A stretch of DNA of 64,000 nt from Exobacillus caeni (GTDB taxonomy: Bacteria > Bacillota > Bacilli > Bacillales > Guptibacillaceae). How positions within the stretch are numbered: the first letter of the stretch is position 1; each line of letters opens with the position of its first letter. Position numbers and translations under genes: made by a program. Below the pieces are notes generated by a model. The model was not told the DNA's origin. It was given only the letters and a program-made list of their open reading frames with translations, and did not search any database. Shown one piece after another: positions 9,061 through 18,120 of the stretch. The stretch is taken from contig NZ_SWLG01000009.1 in assembly GCF_005747095.1 (NCBI RefSeq), positions 62,001-126,000 on the forward strand, given 5' to 3'.

Positions 9061-10434
9061 ATGAACATCGGACAATTGATGGGACAACTAAAACAGTCGG
9101 CAGCAATAAATCAAAGCGAAACTTCATCGGTGGGAAAAGCCATGGATGAAAAGGGCTTTAAAGGATTGCTTTCGGACTTGATAACGGGTAAAGAAGGACA
9201 ACCAAAAACGTTAAACGGAATAAAAGATTTACTAAAAGAACTAAAACAAATGCTTGAAGAAGTTTTAAATTCTTCTGAGCAGACCGAGGATAAGAGTGCC
9301 ATTGTTGAACAGGTGGAAGAACTACTCGCCATGCCAGTCTTCGCTTTAAATCCTGAAGTGAAGAGTCTGGATAGTAAAGTGACCATTCAGCTGAACAACA
9401 AACAAGCCGACTCTATTGCTAATGAACTCTCAAAGCTCGAAACATTTATAAACGAAAGGCTTAAGAGTCAGAGTCAGAGTCAGAGTCAGACTAGCATAGA
9501 TCCGAAAGAAAAAACGCATTTAAAAGAATTACTGTCTCGAGTTGAAGAACTGCTAAAGAATGAAAAACTGGTTTCCAGGTCTAAAAATCCAGTTGATCAT
9601 CAAGAACTTAAGCAACCTCGGCCAATCGAAGCTTCCATCGTTATGCAAGGAATTAATGGAAAGAATAAACCTACTGAAAAGCAAAATGTGGAAAGCAAAA
9701 ATCCAGCAAACACAACGGAAACGGGGACTCAAAACACTAAGGCCGACTCGTCAGGACATAATTCTACTAATCTATCTAAAACATTCGAAACTAAGATAGA
9801 ATTTGTGACTGAAAAGCCAATAAAAAATAATGATTTTCAGCATGGAAATCCCCAGAAGTCTGACACGGTTCAGGGAGCCCTTAATTCAAATACTGGTACT
9901 GCTCTGGATCCTCTGGGTCTAGCCGGAGATAGTAAAACATTTGAAACCCAGCAGGCTAAAGGAGAACAATCAGTTCCAACCGGCCGGTTAAGCACGCTGG
10001 TGGACGATTTAAAAGAGGTGATCCAGGGGCGGATAAAGGTCAGCGCTAACTCTGAAACATCGCAGATTCGAATGAAATTGATGCCGGAAAACCTGGGTCA
10101 TATTGATATCAAAATCGCTACACACGAGGGGAAAATCACCGCACAATTGATGGCCGGCACTCATATAGCGAAAGAGGCACTGGAACTCCAGGTCAACCAA
10201 CTTAGAACTGCTCTGGTAAACCAGGGGATCAACGTAGATCGAATCGATGTAACACAGCAAAACCAGTCGAACCAATCGATGTTTAATCAGCAACATGGCC
10301 AGGGACAACAACAGTTCGGCCAACAACAGCAGCAAAAACAACCAAATTATAAGCCGAATGGCTACGCAGTGGAAGAAAGTCAGCCACAACCAAATAGTCC
10401 AAACGGCGATACGCAAATTAATTATGCAGTCTAG
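9061..10434 (+). CDS. fliK: Flagellar hook-length control protein FliK
   Basis: A 457-residue secreted molecular ruler and substrate-switch protein. The start ATG 9061 has an excellent AAAGGAGGTGA ribosome site. The middle (about residues 135-310) is low-complexity, rich in N, Q, S, T and K, as expected for the ruler. The C-terminal FliK domain is clear (MKLMPENLGHIDIKIATHEG, then LRTALVNQGINVDRIDV), followed by a glutamine-rich tail. A run of four GAGTCA repeats lies at 9465-9488. It sits between ylxF and flgD as in B. subtilis. Confidence 0.93.
   Translation: MNIGQLMGQLKQSAAINQSETSSVGKAMDEKGFKGLLSDLITGKEGQPKTLNGIKDLLKELKQMLEEVLNSSEQTEDKSAIVEQVEELLAMPVFALNPEVKSLDSKVTIQLNNKQADSIANELSKLETFINERLKSQSQSQSQTSIDPKEKTHLKELLSRVEELLKNEKLVSRSKNPVDHQELKQPRPIEASIVMQGINGKNKPTEKQNVESKNPANTTETGTQNTKADSSGHNSTNLSKTFETKIEFVTEKPIKNNDFQHGNPQKSDTVQGALNSNTGTALDPLGLAGDSKTFETQQAKGEQSVPTGRLSTLVDDLKEVIQGRIKVSANSETSQIRMKLMPENLGHIDIKIATHEGKITAQLMAGTHIAKEALELQVNQLRTALVNQGINVDRIDVTQQNQSNQSMFNQQHGQGQQQFGQQQQQKQPNYKPNGYAVEESQPQPNSPNGDTQINYAV
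9465..9488 (+). repeat. Tandem GAGTCA x4 microsatellite within fliK
   Basis: Four perfect copies of a hexamer encode an SQ dipeptide run in the ruler region of FliK. A change in copy number would keep the frame and alter protein length by two residues per unit. Confidence 0.85.
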
Positions 10435-10444
10435 GAGGGAATCG

Positions 10445-10909
10445 ATGAACACAACCTCTGCATCCATGAATATAACTACAAACCCAGGTCAAAAGCAGCA
10501 ATCTTTTCAGGAGAAGAACACACTTGGAAAAGAGCAGTTTTTACAAATACTAGTTGCGCAATTGTCCAACCAGGATCCGTTGCAGCCAATGCAGGACAGG
10601 GAGTTTATCAGCCAGATGGCCCAGTTCAGCGGACTTGAACAAATGACAAACCTTAACGGCACGATGAACCGTTTCATTGACCATCAGATGCAAAGCTCCA
10701 TTTCGGAAAACTCCCATCTGATCGGAAAGCAAATCCAATGGGAAGATGAAGGAGAATCGAAGACAGGAATTGTGGCAGCAGTACTTTTAAAAGAAGGAAA
10801 TGTTTTAGCAGAACTGCAGTCGGGCGAACAAGTTGAAGTAGGAAACATCACGAAGGTGGAAAGCAAGGAAATAATCGAACAGGCGGCAAACGAGAATGAG
10901 CCAGTTTAG
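10445..10909 (+). CDS. flgD: Hook assembly scaffold protein FlgD
   Basis: A 154-residue hook-cap protein. ATG 10445 lies behind TAGGAGGGAATCG. The diagnostic FlgD segment is LGKEQFLQILVAQLSNQDPL followed by MQDREFISQMAQFSGLEQM. As in other Bacilli the protein lacks the C-terminal Ig-like domains of enteric FlgD. It overlaps the next small gene by 14 bp. Confidence 0.95.
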   Translation: MNTTSASMNITTNPGQKQQSFQEKNTLGKEQFLQILVAQLSNQDPLQPMQDREFISQMAQFSGLEQMTNLNGTMNRFIDHQMQSSISENSHLIGKQIQWEDEGESKTGIVAAVLLKEGNVLAELQSGEQVEVGNITKVESKEIIEQAANENEPV

Positions 10910-11285
10910 AATTCTTAAGCCCTATGTTCCAAATCAACAGCCCATTACAAAAACAATACCACAGCCCAAAAGTAAAATTGGAGATTCCAACACTTCTTTT
11001 AGTGATCAACTCCAAAAAACGTTAAACAATTCGGATGTTAAATTTAGCAAACATGCAAAGCTTCGTTTACAGGAACAAGGAATCCAGCTTTCAGATGAAG
11101 AGTTGAACCGGTTGAGTAACGGAGTGGACAAAGCGAAGCAAAAAGGGGCAAAGGAATCGCTCTTTTTGATGAACAACAACGCCTTTGTGGTGAGCGTTAA
11201 GAACGAGACAGTAATCACCGCCATGAAACAAAACAATATGGAAGAGCAGATCATTACAAATATTGATTCTGCTGTATTGTTATAA
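10896..11285 (+). CDS. Conserved flagellar operon protein (TIGR02530-like)
   Basis: A 129-residue protein that resembles the conserved 'flagellar operon protein' found between flgD and flgE in many Firmicutes. The core FSKHAKLRLQEQGIQLSDEE followed by GVDKAKQKGAKESLFLMNN and FVVSVKNETVITAM is the recognisable part. It has no signal peptide or membrane segment. The start overlaps flgD by 14 bp. Its function is not established; position suggests a role in hook assembly or export. Confidence 0.75.
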   Translation: MSQFRILKPYVPNQQPITKTIPQPKSKIGDSNTSFSDQLQKTLNNSDVKFSKHAKLRLQEQGIQLSDEELNRLSNGVDKAKQKGAKESLFLMNNNAFVVSVKNETVITAMKQNNMEEQIITNIDSAVLL

Positions 11286-11375
11286 AAAACCAGGCTGGAC
11301 CGAGCAGGGGGCCTAACGTTGCGGACCGACAGACGCGACGATCTAAAACAAAAAAACAATTTAGGGGGAAAAGCA

Positions 11376-12215
11376 ATGCTTAAATCAATGTACTCAGGTG
11401 TAACTGGAATGAGAGGTTTTCAAACGAAGCTTGATACAATCGGCAACAACATCGCAAACGTAAACACAGTTGGATACAAGAAAAGCAGGGTGATGTTCCA
11501 GGACTTGCTCAGCCAAAACATGGGTGGCGGAGGAGTCAATCCGAAGCAAGTAGGGTTAGGTTCTGCAAATTCTTCGATCGATGTTCTACATAATCCAGGT
11601 TCACCGATGGCTACTGGAGTATCAACAGACCTGGCGATCGATGGGAAAGGATTCTTCCTTATCAAACATACGGATGGAAGAGAGTTATTAACTAAAGGCG
11701 GCAACTTCTATCTTGATCAAAACAGAGTTCTGAAAAACTCCCAGGGGTTTGAAGTAATGGGATATAAAATGGATCCTCAGCTTGACGCTAATGGAAATCC
11801 AGTGGTGGATGCAGCTGGAAATCCTCAATTTACAACTGATAAGACCCAGCGTGTGAACATTGATGTACCGTTAAACTTTACTGTTAACGCCAAAGGCCAG
11901 GTAATTGATTTAGATACGAAGCAACCAGTATTTGCGTTAGCAGTTAGCGCACCTTCTAATCCTTCTGGGTTAAACAAAATAGGTGGTTCAACGTATGAGA
12001 TGACTGCTCAAGCGAATCCGAACGGGGCTCTCGATGATAACACGGCTGATGCGATCGGAGTCCAAATCAATTCCGGCCAGCTAGAAATGTCCAACGTCGA
12101 CCTAACCGAAGAATTCACAGAAATGATCGTTGCCCAGCGTGGCTTCCAGGCAAACTCGAAGATCATCACGACCTCAGATGAAATTCTGCAAGAAATCGTT
12201 AACTTAAAACGATAG
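11376..12215 (+). CDS. flgE: Flagellar hook protein FlgE
   Basis: A 279-residue hook subunit starting at ATG 11376 behind TTAGGGGGAAAAGC. The N-terminal signature (YSGVTGMRGFQTKLDTIGNN, then IANVNTVGYKKSR) and C-terminal signature (NVDLTEEFTEMIVAQRGFQA) form the axial D0 helices, with hook-core repeats between them (STDLAIDGKGFFLIK). It is close in size to B. subtilis FlgE. Upstream, 11286-11375 is a 90-bp non-coding gap with a short GC-rich inverted repeat (11317-11323 with 11334-11340). Confidence 0.95.
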   Translation: MLKSMYSGVTGMRGFQTKLDTIGNNIANVNTVGYKKSRVMFQDLLSQNMGGGGVNPKQVGLGSANSSIDVLHNPGSPMATGVSTDLAIDGKGFFLIKHTDGRELLTKGGNFYLDQNRVLKNSQGFEVMGYKMDPQLDANGNPVVDAAGNPQFTTDKTQRVNIDVPLNFTVNAKGQVIDLDTKQPVFALAVSAPSNPSGLNKIGGSTYEMTAQANPNGALDDNTADAIGVQINSGQLEMSNVDLTEEFTEMIVAQRGFQANSKIITTSDEILQEIVNLKR

Positions 12216-12264
12216 GAGGTTGGAAGGCTGAGAGGCTGAACGTCTCTCAGCCTAATATAAGCCT
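12213..12264 (+). promoter_or_regulatory. Hairpin between Shine-Dalgarno and swrD start
   Basis: AGGAGG (12214-12219) overlaps the flgE stop codon. A perfect 10-bp inverted repeat follows (AGGCTGAGAG at 12225-12234, CTCTCAGCCT at 12244-12253, 9-nt loop), and the swrD ATG comes 11 nt later with no ribosome site of its own. No in-frame alternative start exists because a TAA lies at 12253. The hairpin has no T-run, so it is not a terminator. Confidence 0.65.
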
Positions 12265-12477
12265 ATGATCACACTGACGAAATTTAACAGGGAAACCTTT
12301 ACGCTGAACGCTCTCTATATCGAGCAGGTTGAAGAAACGCCTGATACATTAGTAACGCTCCTTAACGGCAAGAAGTTTTTGGTCAGGGAGCATGCAGAGG
12401 AAGTTAACAAGAAGATCAAGCGTTTTTATCGTGAAATACAACTTTTAAAAGAGATAAGTAAACAAAACAGCGATTAA
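12265..12477 (+). CDS. swrD: Swarming motility protein SwrD (FlbD family)
   Basis: A 70-residue FlbD-family protein, MITLTKFNRETFTLNALYIE, with the family core VTLLNGKKFLVREHAEE. In B. subtilis SwrD raises flagellar power and is needed for swarming. The gene sits between flgE and fliM. The start is fixed by a stop codon immediately upstream in frame and by family alignment. Its nearest strong ribosome site is 45 bases away across a hairpin. fliL, normally the next gene, is missing. Confidence 0.92.
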   Translation: MITLTKFNRETFTLNALYIEQVEETPDTLVTLLNGKKFLVREHAEEVNKKIKRFYREIQLLKEISKQNSD

Positions 12478-12512
12478 CGGTGTCGCTGAGGAAAGACATG
12501 GGGGTGTAGCTC

Positions 12513-13484
12513 TTGGCGGGCATGCTATCAGAAAGAGAAGTAGATGCAATCCTTGCGTCTCTTTCAACGGAAGAAGAAACAACTAAATATAAAAAGGTAC
12601 AGGCCTATGATTTTAAAAGAGCGCTTCGTTTTTCTCAAGACCAGATCCGGGTGCTGACCCGGATACACGAGAACTATGCACGGCTTATGACGAACTATAC
12701 ATCTGCACAGCTGCGGACTATTGTTCAGGCGTCGATCCATTCTGTTACACAATCGCCATTCGATGAATATGTGAAATCGATTAAAGAGAAGAGCATCAAC
12801 AGCCTTTTTACTGCCGCGCCTTTACAGGGGCAAATGGTGATGGAAGTTCAATCTAACCTTGCTTCCGTTATGCTGGACCGCATGTTAGGTGGACAGGGGT
12901 TTTCGACCGAACGATCCTCTCATCTGACAGAGATTGAAACGATTGTGATGGAAAGGCTGTTTAATAAAATTCTAGAAAGCTTTCGTGATGCCTGGACTTC
13001 TATTCTGAAAATGGATACCGAGCTTAAAGAGTTAGAGGTTAACCCCCACTTTTTGCAGATTGTTTCGCCTAACGAAACCGTTATCGTTGTAAACATGGAT
13101 GTCACGATCGGGCAGGTCACCGGCCGCATTAGAATTTGTTTGCCTCATGTAGTGTTAGAACCGATCATGCCAAGATTAACAGCTCACCATGGGCTTTCAA
13201 ACCAAAAGAAAGAACGCCAGCCTGAAGAGGCAGAGGTTCTCCAGAAACGCGTTAAGAAAACCATGATGGAGATAAAAGCAGAGCTCGGCCGTTCGGAGAT
13301 CAACATAGAAGAGTTTTTAAACCTTTCAGCAGGCGATGTTATCAGGCTCCAGGAAACGATTGATGATCCAGTCATTCTAAAAGTAGATAGGCAGCCGAAG
13401 TTTTTTGGCCAGCCTGGCAAATCGAAAGGGAAAATGGCGGTTCAAATCACAGAGGTATTAGATGGGGAGGAAAGTGACCAATGA
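12513..13484 (+). CDS. fliM: Flagellar motor switch protein FliM
   Basis: A 323-residue C-ring protein. I chose TTG 12513, behind GGGGGTG; ATG 12522 would drop three residues and has no suitably spaced ribosome site. The N-terminal peptide [13 protein letters not shown] retains most of the CheY-P-binding motif (EIDALL in model species). The middle domain ([20 protein letters not shown]) and the C-terminal SpoA/FliN-like domain ([20 protein letters not shown]) are intact. It overlaps fliY by 4 bp. Confidence 0.95.
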   Translation: MAGMLSEREVDAILASLSTEEETTKYKKVQAYDFKRALRFSQDQIRVLTRIHENYARLMTNYTSAQLRTIVQASIHSVTQSPFDEYVKSIKEKSINSLFTAAPLQGQMVMEVQSNLASVMLDRMLGGQGFSTERSSHLTEIETIVMERLFNKILESFRDAWTSILKMDTELKELEVNPHFLQIVSPNETVIVVNMDVTIGQVTGRIRICLPHVVLEPIMPRLTAHHGLSNQKKERQPEEAEVLQKRVKKTMMEIKAELGRSEINIEEFLNLSAGDVIRLQETIDDPVILKVDRQPKFFGQPGKSKGKMAVQITEVLDGEESDQ

Positions 13485-14572
13485 CAAACGATCGGTTATC
13501 TCCGGAAGAAGTTAAAGCGTTATTGACTCAAACGGACGAAGGCGAAGAAATGTTATTAACACAGGAAGAACAAGAAATTTTAAATGAAATCTATCAAATA
13601 ATCAAGGGCAGTCTCGCTAAAAATCTTTCGGAAGAGTTTGGAAGAGAAGTAGATCTTCTCAACTTTAACAAAGAGATTGTGTTAGCCGAAACGATGGATA
13701 AAACAATCAATTTTCCACAGGTAGAAGCTTGCTTTGATTATGCAGGGGAAGTCGCAAGCTCTTCATTTTTTTGCCTGCCGCCGCAAGAAGCACAGGAATT
13801 AGCTGAATTCTGGCTAAAGGTCCAGGGTAAAAGCGAACAGGAAGCAGACGGAGAAGACTTGCTTCAAGTGGCGTTAACACAGATAACGCATAAATCGGCT
13901 GAAGCAATCGTTCAAGCATTTCAAATGCTTACAGACCAGAAGCTAAGCGTTTCCGGCTCGAAAGTGAACATTATATCTGAATGGGAGCACTCATTTTTAA
14001 ACAGCTTTGCCAGCGATGAGGCGCTCGTATATACCACGTTTGATCTAAAGTTGTTAGAAGGCCAGTCCTCTGAAGTGGCAACGGTCATGCCGTTATCCGT
14101 TTTGAAAAAAGTTGTCGCATCTATCATGGATCAAAGTGTGTCAGGAAAAGAGGAATCTGCTACTGCTTCTATACAAGAAGAAAGCGTAGACAATAACTTA
14201 TATGACAGGGAGACAGGAAGTGACAACCGCATGAACAAAGAGAACGACCGCCATAATATCCAATCTGTCGAGTTTTCTAGTTTTGACCAGCCGGAGAGTG
14301 GATTAGAAGAAGCAAGAAATTTAAATATGCTGTTGGACATTCCTCTTCAGGTAACGGTGGAGCTCGGCAGAACCAAAAAGCTAGTCAAAGATATTCTAAA
14401 TCTGTCCCCTGGTTCGGTTGTAGAACTGGACAAGCTCGCCGGAGAGCCGGTTGATATTTTAATAAACAATAAGTTGATCGCTAAGGGCGAAGTAGTGGTC
14501 ATCGATGAAAACTTTGGGGTTCGTGTCACAGATATCTTAAGTACAGCAGAGCGCTTATCAAAGCTTAAGTAG
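13481..14572 (+). CDS. fliY: Motor switch protein FliY, degenerate CheC-type phosphatase sites
   Basis: A 363-residue FliY. The C-terminal FliN domain (about residues 285-363: [20 protein letters not shown] and [20 protein letters not shown]) is strongly conserved and forms the lower C ring. The N-terminal CheC-like part is recognisable ([29 protein letters not shown]), but the phosphatase motifs are changed. Where B. subtilis FliY has EIGN, as I recall it, this one has EIYQ ([20 protein letters not shown]). At the second site the E and N of the E-x-x-N pair are not present ([18 protein letters not shown]). The N-terminal CheY-binding-like peptide reads [10 protein letters not shown] instead of a DEIDALL form. 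FliY is therefore likely structural only. No cheY follows it. Confidence 0.93.
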   Translation: MTNDRLSPEEVKALLTQTDEGEEMLLTQEEQEILNEIYQIIKGSLAKNLSEEFGREVDLLNFNKEIVLAETMDKTINFPQVEACFDYAGEVASSSFFCLPPQEAQELAEFWLKVQGKSEQEADGEDLLQVALTQITHKSAEAIVQAFQMLTDQKLSVSGSKVNIISEWEHSFLNSFASDEALVYTTFDLKLLEGQSSEVATVMPLSVLKKVVASIMDQSVSGKEESATASIQEESVDNNLYDRETGSDNRMNKENDRHNIQSVEFSSFDQPESGLEEARNLNMLLDIPLQVTVELGRTKKLVKDILNLSPGSVVELDKLAGEPVDILINNKLIAKGEVVVIDENFGVRVTDILSTAERLSKLK

Positions 14573-14626
14573 CGGAGGAAGACGGAAGAAATCTATCAGG
14601 TAATCAGTTAGGGAGTGTCATCAGTA

Positions 14627-15271
14627 GTGCAGCAATTAGTTAAGAGAATACTGCTTGCCAGTCTATTACTTTTTCTATTAGGGGGACCGCATCCTGTTGG
14701 GGCGGAGGGGAAAAGTGCAAAAGACTGGGCAGAAAACAATAACAACCAAACAGTAGAGAAGCAGAATCCTTCCGATACAGAACAATACCAGACTGGGGAA
14801 GGCAAGAAAAGCGCAGCTATTCTTTTGATAAAACTACTGTTTTATACCGTACTGGTTATCGTACTCATTTATGCTTTGATTAAGTTTCTGGCGATCCGCC
14901 AGCGAAAAATGCAGCATCATTCCGTATTTAAAACGATGGGTGGGACCCCTTTAGGAAACAACCGTTCCGTACAGATGATAAAAGTAGGTGGCAGTGTGTT
15001 CCTGCTTGGCGTAGGCGACCAGGTTTCATTACTAAAAGAAATTACCGACCCGGAAGAAGTTTCGAAGCTTGAAGCAGAAGCGGATAATCAGCCAACAGAT
15101 AAAATCACCAGGGGAATTAAAGACTTTTTAAAACAAAGACAGAACACTGAGCAAGCTTCTCTGTCATCCTTTCAGGGACTATTTAAAGAAAGCCTTGCAT
15201 CTCAGAGAAAACGCCGTGCGGAGCTGGATCAAAAGCTAGCGGAACGAAAGGATGGCGATCAACATGATTGA
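14627..15271 (+). CDS. fliO: Flagellar biosynthesis protein FliO (FliZ)
   Basis: A 214-residue membrane protein called FliZ in B. subtilis and FliO elsewhere. I chose GTG 14627, eleven bases after GGGAG; GTG 14615 overlaps that site. It begins with a signal peptide (RILLASLLLFLLGGPHPVGA), has a second membrane helix (LLFYTVLVIVLIYALIKFLA, about residues 70-90) and the FliO core MIKVGGSVFLLGVGDQVSLL. FliO assists assembly of the FliP ring. It overlaps fliP. Confidence 0.9.
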   Translation: MQQLVKRILLASLLLFLLGGPHPVGAEGKSAKDWAENNNNQTVEKQNPSDTEQYQTGEGKKSAAILLIKLLFYTVLVIVLIYALIKFLAIRQRKMQHHSVFKTMGGTPLGNNRSVQMIKVGGSVFLLGVGDQVSLLKEITDPEEVSKLEAEADNQPTDKITRGIKDFLKQRQNTEQASLSSFQGLFKESLASQRKRRAELDQKLAERKDGDQHD

Positions 15272-15950
15272 TTTTTTAGCCCTTTCGATTCCTGGTATCG
15301 ACCTCGGTACAAGCGGCGAGCCCGGAGAAGTAGCGACTACGTTGCAGATCCTTGCACTCTTGACCATTCTGTCGCTTGCACCTGCGATCCTGATCTTGAT
15401 GACATGTTTTACGAGAATTGTCGTTGTGCTTTCATTTGTTCGTTCCGCACTGGCAACACAGCAGATGCCACCGAATCAGGTGTTGATAGGCCTTGCGTTA
15501 TTCCTGACCTTTTTCGTCATGTCGCCGGTGTTTTCCGAAGTGAACGAGAATGCCCTTCAACCTTACTTGAATGAAGAGATTCCACAGGAGGAAGCGATCG
15601 ATCTCGCGGTGTTGCCGATGAAAGAGTTCATGGCAGAGCATACCCGGCAAAAGGACCTTGCTTTATTTTATAAATATGCAAATAAGGAGAAGCCAGAGTC
15701 AGTTGAAGACATTTCCTTTACTGCCCTTGTTCCGGCGTATGCGATAAGCGAGTTGAAAACGGCCTTTCAGATTGGATTTGTCATTTTCATTCCGTTCTTG
15801 ATCATCGATATGGTCGTGGCCAGCACATTGATGGCAATGGGGATGATGATGCTGCCGCCAGTAATGATCTCTCTGCCGTTTAAAATTCTTTTGTTTGTGT
15901 TAGTGGATGGCTGGTACCTTGTTGTTGAATCATTATTAACGAGCTTTTAG
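15264..15950 (+). CDS. fliP: Flagellar export gate protein FliP
   Basis: A 228-residue core export-gate subunit. ATG 15264 is spaced eight bases from AGGATGG and is preferred to ATG 15252. Signature segments are ILALLTILSLAPAILILMTC, FTRIVVVLSFVRSALATQQM and FVIFIPFLIIDMVVASTLMA, with four membrane helices. FliP forms the gate pore with FliQ and FliR, encoded directly downstream. Confidence 0.97.
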   Translation: MIDFLALSIPGIDLGTSGEPGEVATTLQILALLTILSLAPAILILMTCFTRIVVVLSFVRSALATQQMPPNQVLIGLALFLTFFVMSPVFSEVNENALQPYLNEEIPQEEAIDLAVLPMKEFMAEHTRQKDLALFYKYANKEKPESVEDISFTALVPAYAISELKTAFQIGFVIFIPFLIIDMVVASTLMAMGMMMLPPVMISLPFKILLFVLVDGWYLVVESLLTSF

Positions 15951-15965
15951 GTTAGGGGGATTTAA

Positions 15966-16235
15966 ATGACTCCGGATTTTGTAATCAAACTGGCAGAGGA
16001 TTCGGTTTATACGATCATCATTGTTACTGCGCCAATATTGTTAATAGCCCTTGGGGTTGGCCTTCTTGTCAGCATTTTTCAGGCGATGACGCAAATTCAG
16101 GAACAAACGCTTGCCTTTATTCCGAAGATAGTCGCCGTTCTCTTATCGATCGTTATCTTTGGCCCGTGGATGCTTACGATTCTGCTCGACTATACCAAAA
16201 ATCTTTATCAAAACATCCATATGATGATCGGGTAA
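15966..16235 (+). CDS. fliQ: Flagellar export gate protein FliQ
   Basis: An 89-residue protein with two membrane helices (VYTIIIVTAPILLIALGVGL and IVAVLLSIVIFGPWMLTILL) and the family motif IFQAMTQIQEQTLAFIPKI between them. ATG 15966 follows TTAGGGGGATTTAA. Four copies are expected to wrap the FliP-FliR core. Confidence 0.96.
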   Translation: MTPDFVIKLAEDSVYTIIIVTAPILLIALGVGLLVSIFQAMTQIQEQTLAFIPKIVAVLLSIVIFGPWMLTILLDYTKNLYQNIHMMIG

Positions 16236-16244
16236 CGTTTAGAA

Positions 16245-17018
16245 ATGCTTGAATGGATAAATCAGCTTCCAATTTTATTGCTAATACTTGTACGATTGAC
16301 TGCTTTTTTTATCGCAGCACCGGTCTTCTCGATGAAAGGAGTGCCGACCCATTTTAAGATCGGCCTCGGATTTTTTGCTTCCCTGCTGGTTCTAACAACG
16401 GTAGAGCAGGCACCAGTGGAATTGGACTTATTTTATATTTTTCTCATAATAAAAGAATTGTTTATCGGAGTTTCCCTGGGCTTTATCGCCGGACTCATTT
16501 TATATACCGTACAGGTCGCCGGGGCGTTCATTGATTTTCAGATGGGATTTGCGATCGCTAATGTGGTCGATCCCCAGACACAGGCACAGGTTCCGATCAT
16601 CGGAAACTTTAAATATATGCTATCTATTTTGTTTCTTCTATCAGTAGACGGGCACCATTTGTTGCTCGATGGCGTGATGAACAGCTACAGGGTGCTGCCT
16701 CTAGCTTCGATGCTTCCGGCAGTAGACAGCAGCGGAATAGCAAAATTTATTGCAGTTACTTTTGCCGGGATGTTTGCGGCAGCGTTTCAAATCGCGCTTC
16801 CGATTGCGGGTTCGCTGTTTCTAGTCGATATAGCACTGGGGATTCTGGCCCGATCGGTTCCCCAGGTGAACGTGTTTGTCGTAGGGTTGCCCCTTAAGAT
16901 ATTTATCGGCTTTGTAACCCTTTTGATTACACTTCCAACATTTTTTTATTTGGTTCAAAAAATTATTAAAGATATGTACATAACGATGGGACAGTTAATA
17001 AGGCTATTGGGTGGTTAG
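16245..17018 (+). CDS. fliR: Flagellar export gate protein FliR
   Basis: A 257-residue polytopic protein with about six membrane segments. Recognisable pieces are RLTAFFIAAPVFSMKGVPTH near the N-terminus, GAFIDFQMGFAIANVVDPQT in the middle and ILARSVPQVNVFVVGLPLKI near the C-terminus. It follows fliQ by 9 bp and precedes flhB by 3 bp. Confidence 0.96.
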   Translation: MLEWINQLPILLLILVRLTAFFIAAPVFSMKGVPTHFKIGLGFFASLLVLTTVEQAPVELDLFYIFLIIKELFIGVSLGFIAGLILYTVQVAGAFIDFQMGFAIANVVDPQTQAQVPIIGNFKYMLSILFLLSVDGHHLLLDGVMNSYRVLPLASMLPAVDSSGIAKFIAVTFAGMFAAAFQIALPIAGSLFLVDIALGILARSVPQVNVFVVGLPLKIFIGFVTLLITLPTFFYLVQKIIKDMYITMGQLIRLLGG

Positions 17019-17021
17019 GGA

Positions 17022-18119
17022 ATGAACGTGCGTTACCGGGTTGATTTACAATTTTTCTCACAGGAAAAAACAGAAAAAGCGACACCGCAAAAAAGGCTGG
17101 AGTCACGGAAAAAAGGGCAGGTTGCTCGTTCTGCAGAAATTCCCGGCGCACTGATCATGCTCGGTGTGTTCTTGTTGCTGACCTTTGTCGGCGGGTACAT
17201 GCTGGAAGGTTTTCTTTCCATGCTTCGAAACAGCCTGAGCCAGTATCCGGGATGGGAAGTGACTCCCCAGAATGTCGATCGCATGTTCAAGGAAAATACG
17301 CTGGAAGCGGTCAAGATTGCAGCACCTGTTATGCTGGTCGCCCTTGTGATGGGCGTGCTCGGCAATTATGTCCAGTTTGGGTTTCTGTTCGCGACTGATC
17401 CGCTGAAAATGAAGCTGGAAAAAATTAATCCTCTAAAGGGGGCCAAGCGGATTTTTTCAGTAAGAGCTGTCGTGGAGTTGTTGAAGTCGATTCTTAAAAT
17501 CGTTTTGATTTCTGCTGTTACGTTTGGCCTTCTCTGGACAAAAAGAGAGGAAGTATTGCTGCTAAGCCAGAAATCGATCGGCCAATCATTGCAGTTTATT
17601 GGCACCCTGACTGTCCAAATCGGCCTGGCGGTTGCCGTCCTGTTATTGTTTTTAGCCGTTTTGGATTATGTGTACCAGAAATACGATTTTGAAAAAAACA
17701 TCCGCATGTCAAAGCAGGATATTAAAGATGAAATGAAAAAAACAGAAGGCGATCCCCTTATCAAATCCAAGATCAAAGAAAAGCAAAGGGAGCTCGGGTT
17801 GAACAGGATGATATCTGAAATACCGCACGCAGATGTGGTCGTCACGAATCCGACGCACTTTGCGGTTGCGCTCAAGTATGATGACCAGACGATGGAAGCA
17901 CCGACTGTTACGGCCAAAGGAGCCGACTTTGTTGCATTAAAACTTAAAGAAGCAGCGAAGGAACATAACATTATCACGATGGAAAACAAGCCGCTGGCAA
18001 GGGCATTGTACAGCCAGGTGGAAATCGGGCAGGCAGTCCCTGAAGAACTGTTTAAAGCAGTCGCAGAAGTGCTTGCTTACGTTTACAGCATAAAAGGTTA
18101 TCCGGGAGGAGGAAATTAA
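17022..18119 (+). CDS. flhB: Flagellar export switch protein FlhB
   Basis: A 365-residue membrane protein that sets substrate class. The N-terminus has the usual charged segment (DLQFFSQEKTEKATPQKRLE), then four membrane helices and the cytoplasmic autocleavage domain with the N-P-T-H motif (VVVTNPTHFAVALKYDD, about residue 275). Cleavage at this motif switches export from rod/hook to filament proteins, in concert with FliK. The start ATG 17022 overlaps a GTTAGGGA ribosome site. Confidence 0.97.
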   Translation: MNVRYRVDLQFFSQEKTEKATPQKRLESRKKGQVARSAEIPGALIMLGVFLLLTFVGGYMLEGFLSMLRNSLSQYPGWEVTPQNVDRMFKENTLEAVKIAAPVMLVALVMGVLGNYVQFGFLFATDPLKMKLEKINPLKGAKRIFSVRAVVELLKSILKIVLISAVTFGLLWTKREEVLLLSQKSIGQSLQFIGTLTVQIGLAVAVLLLFLAVLDYVYQKYDFEKNIRMSKQDIKDEMKKTEGDPLIKSKIKEKQRELGLNRMISEIPHADVVVTNPTHFAVALKYDDQTMEAPTVTAKGADFVALKLKEAAKEHNIITMENKPLARALYSQVEIGQAVPEELFKAVAEVLAYVYSIKGYPGGGN

Positions 18120-18120
18120 A

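Noticed and set aside
11317-11340. GC-rich inverted repeat CGTTGCG/CGCGACG before flgE
   Set aside because: Only a 7-bp stem with one wobble, and no T-run; too weak to call a terminator or regulator.
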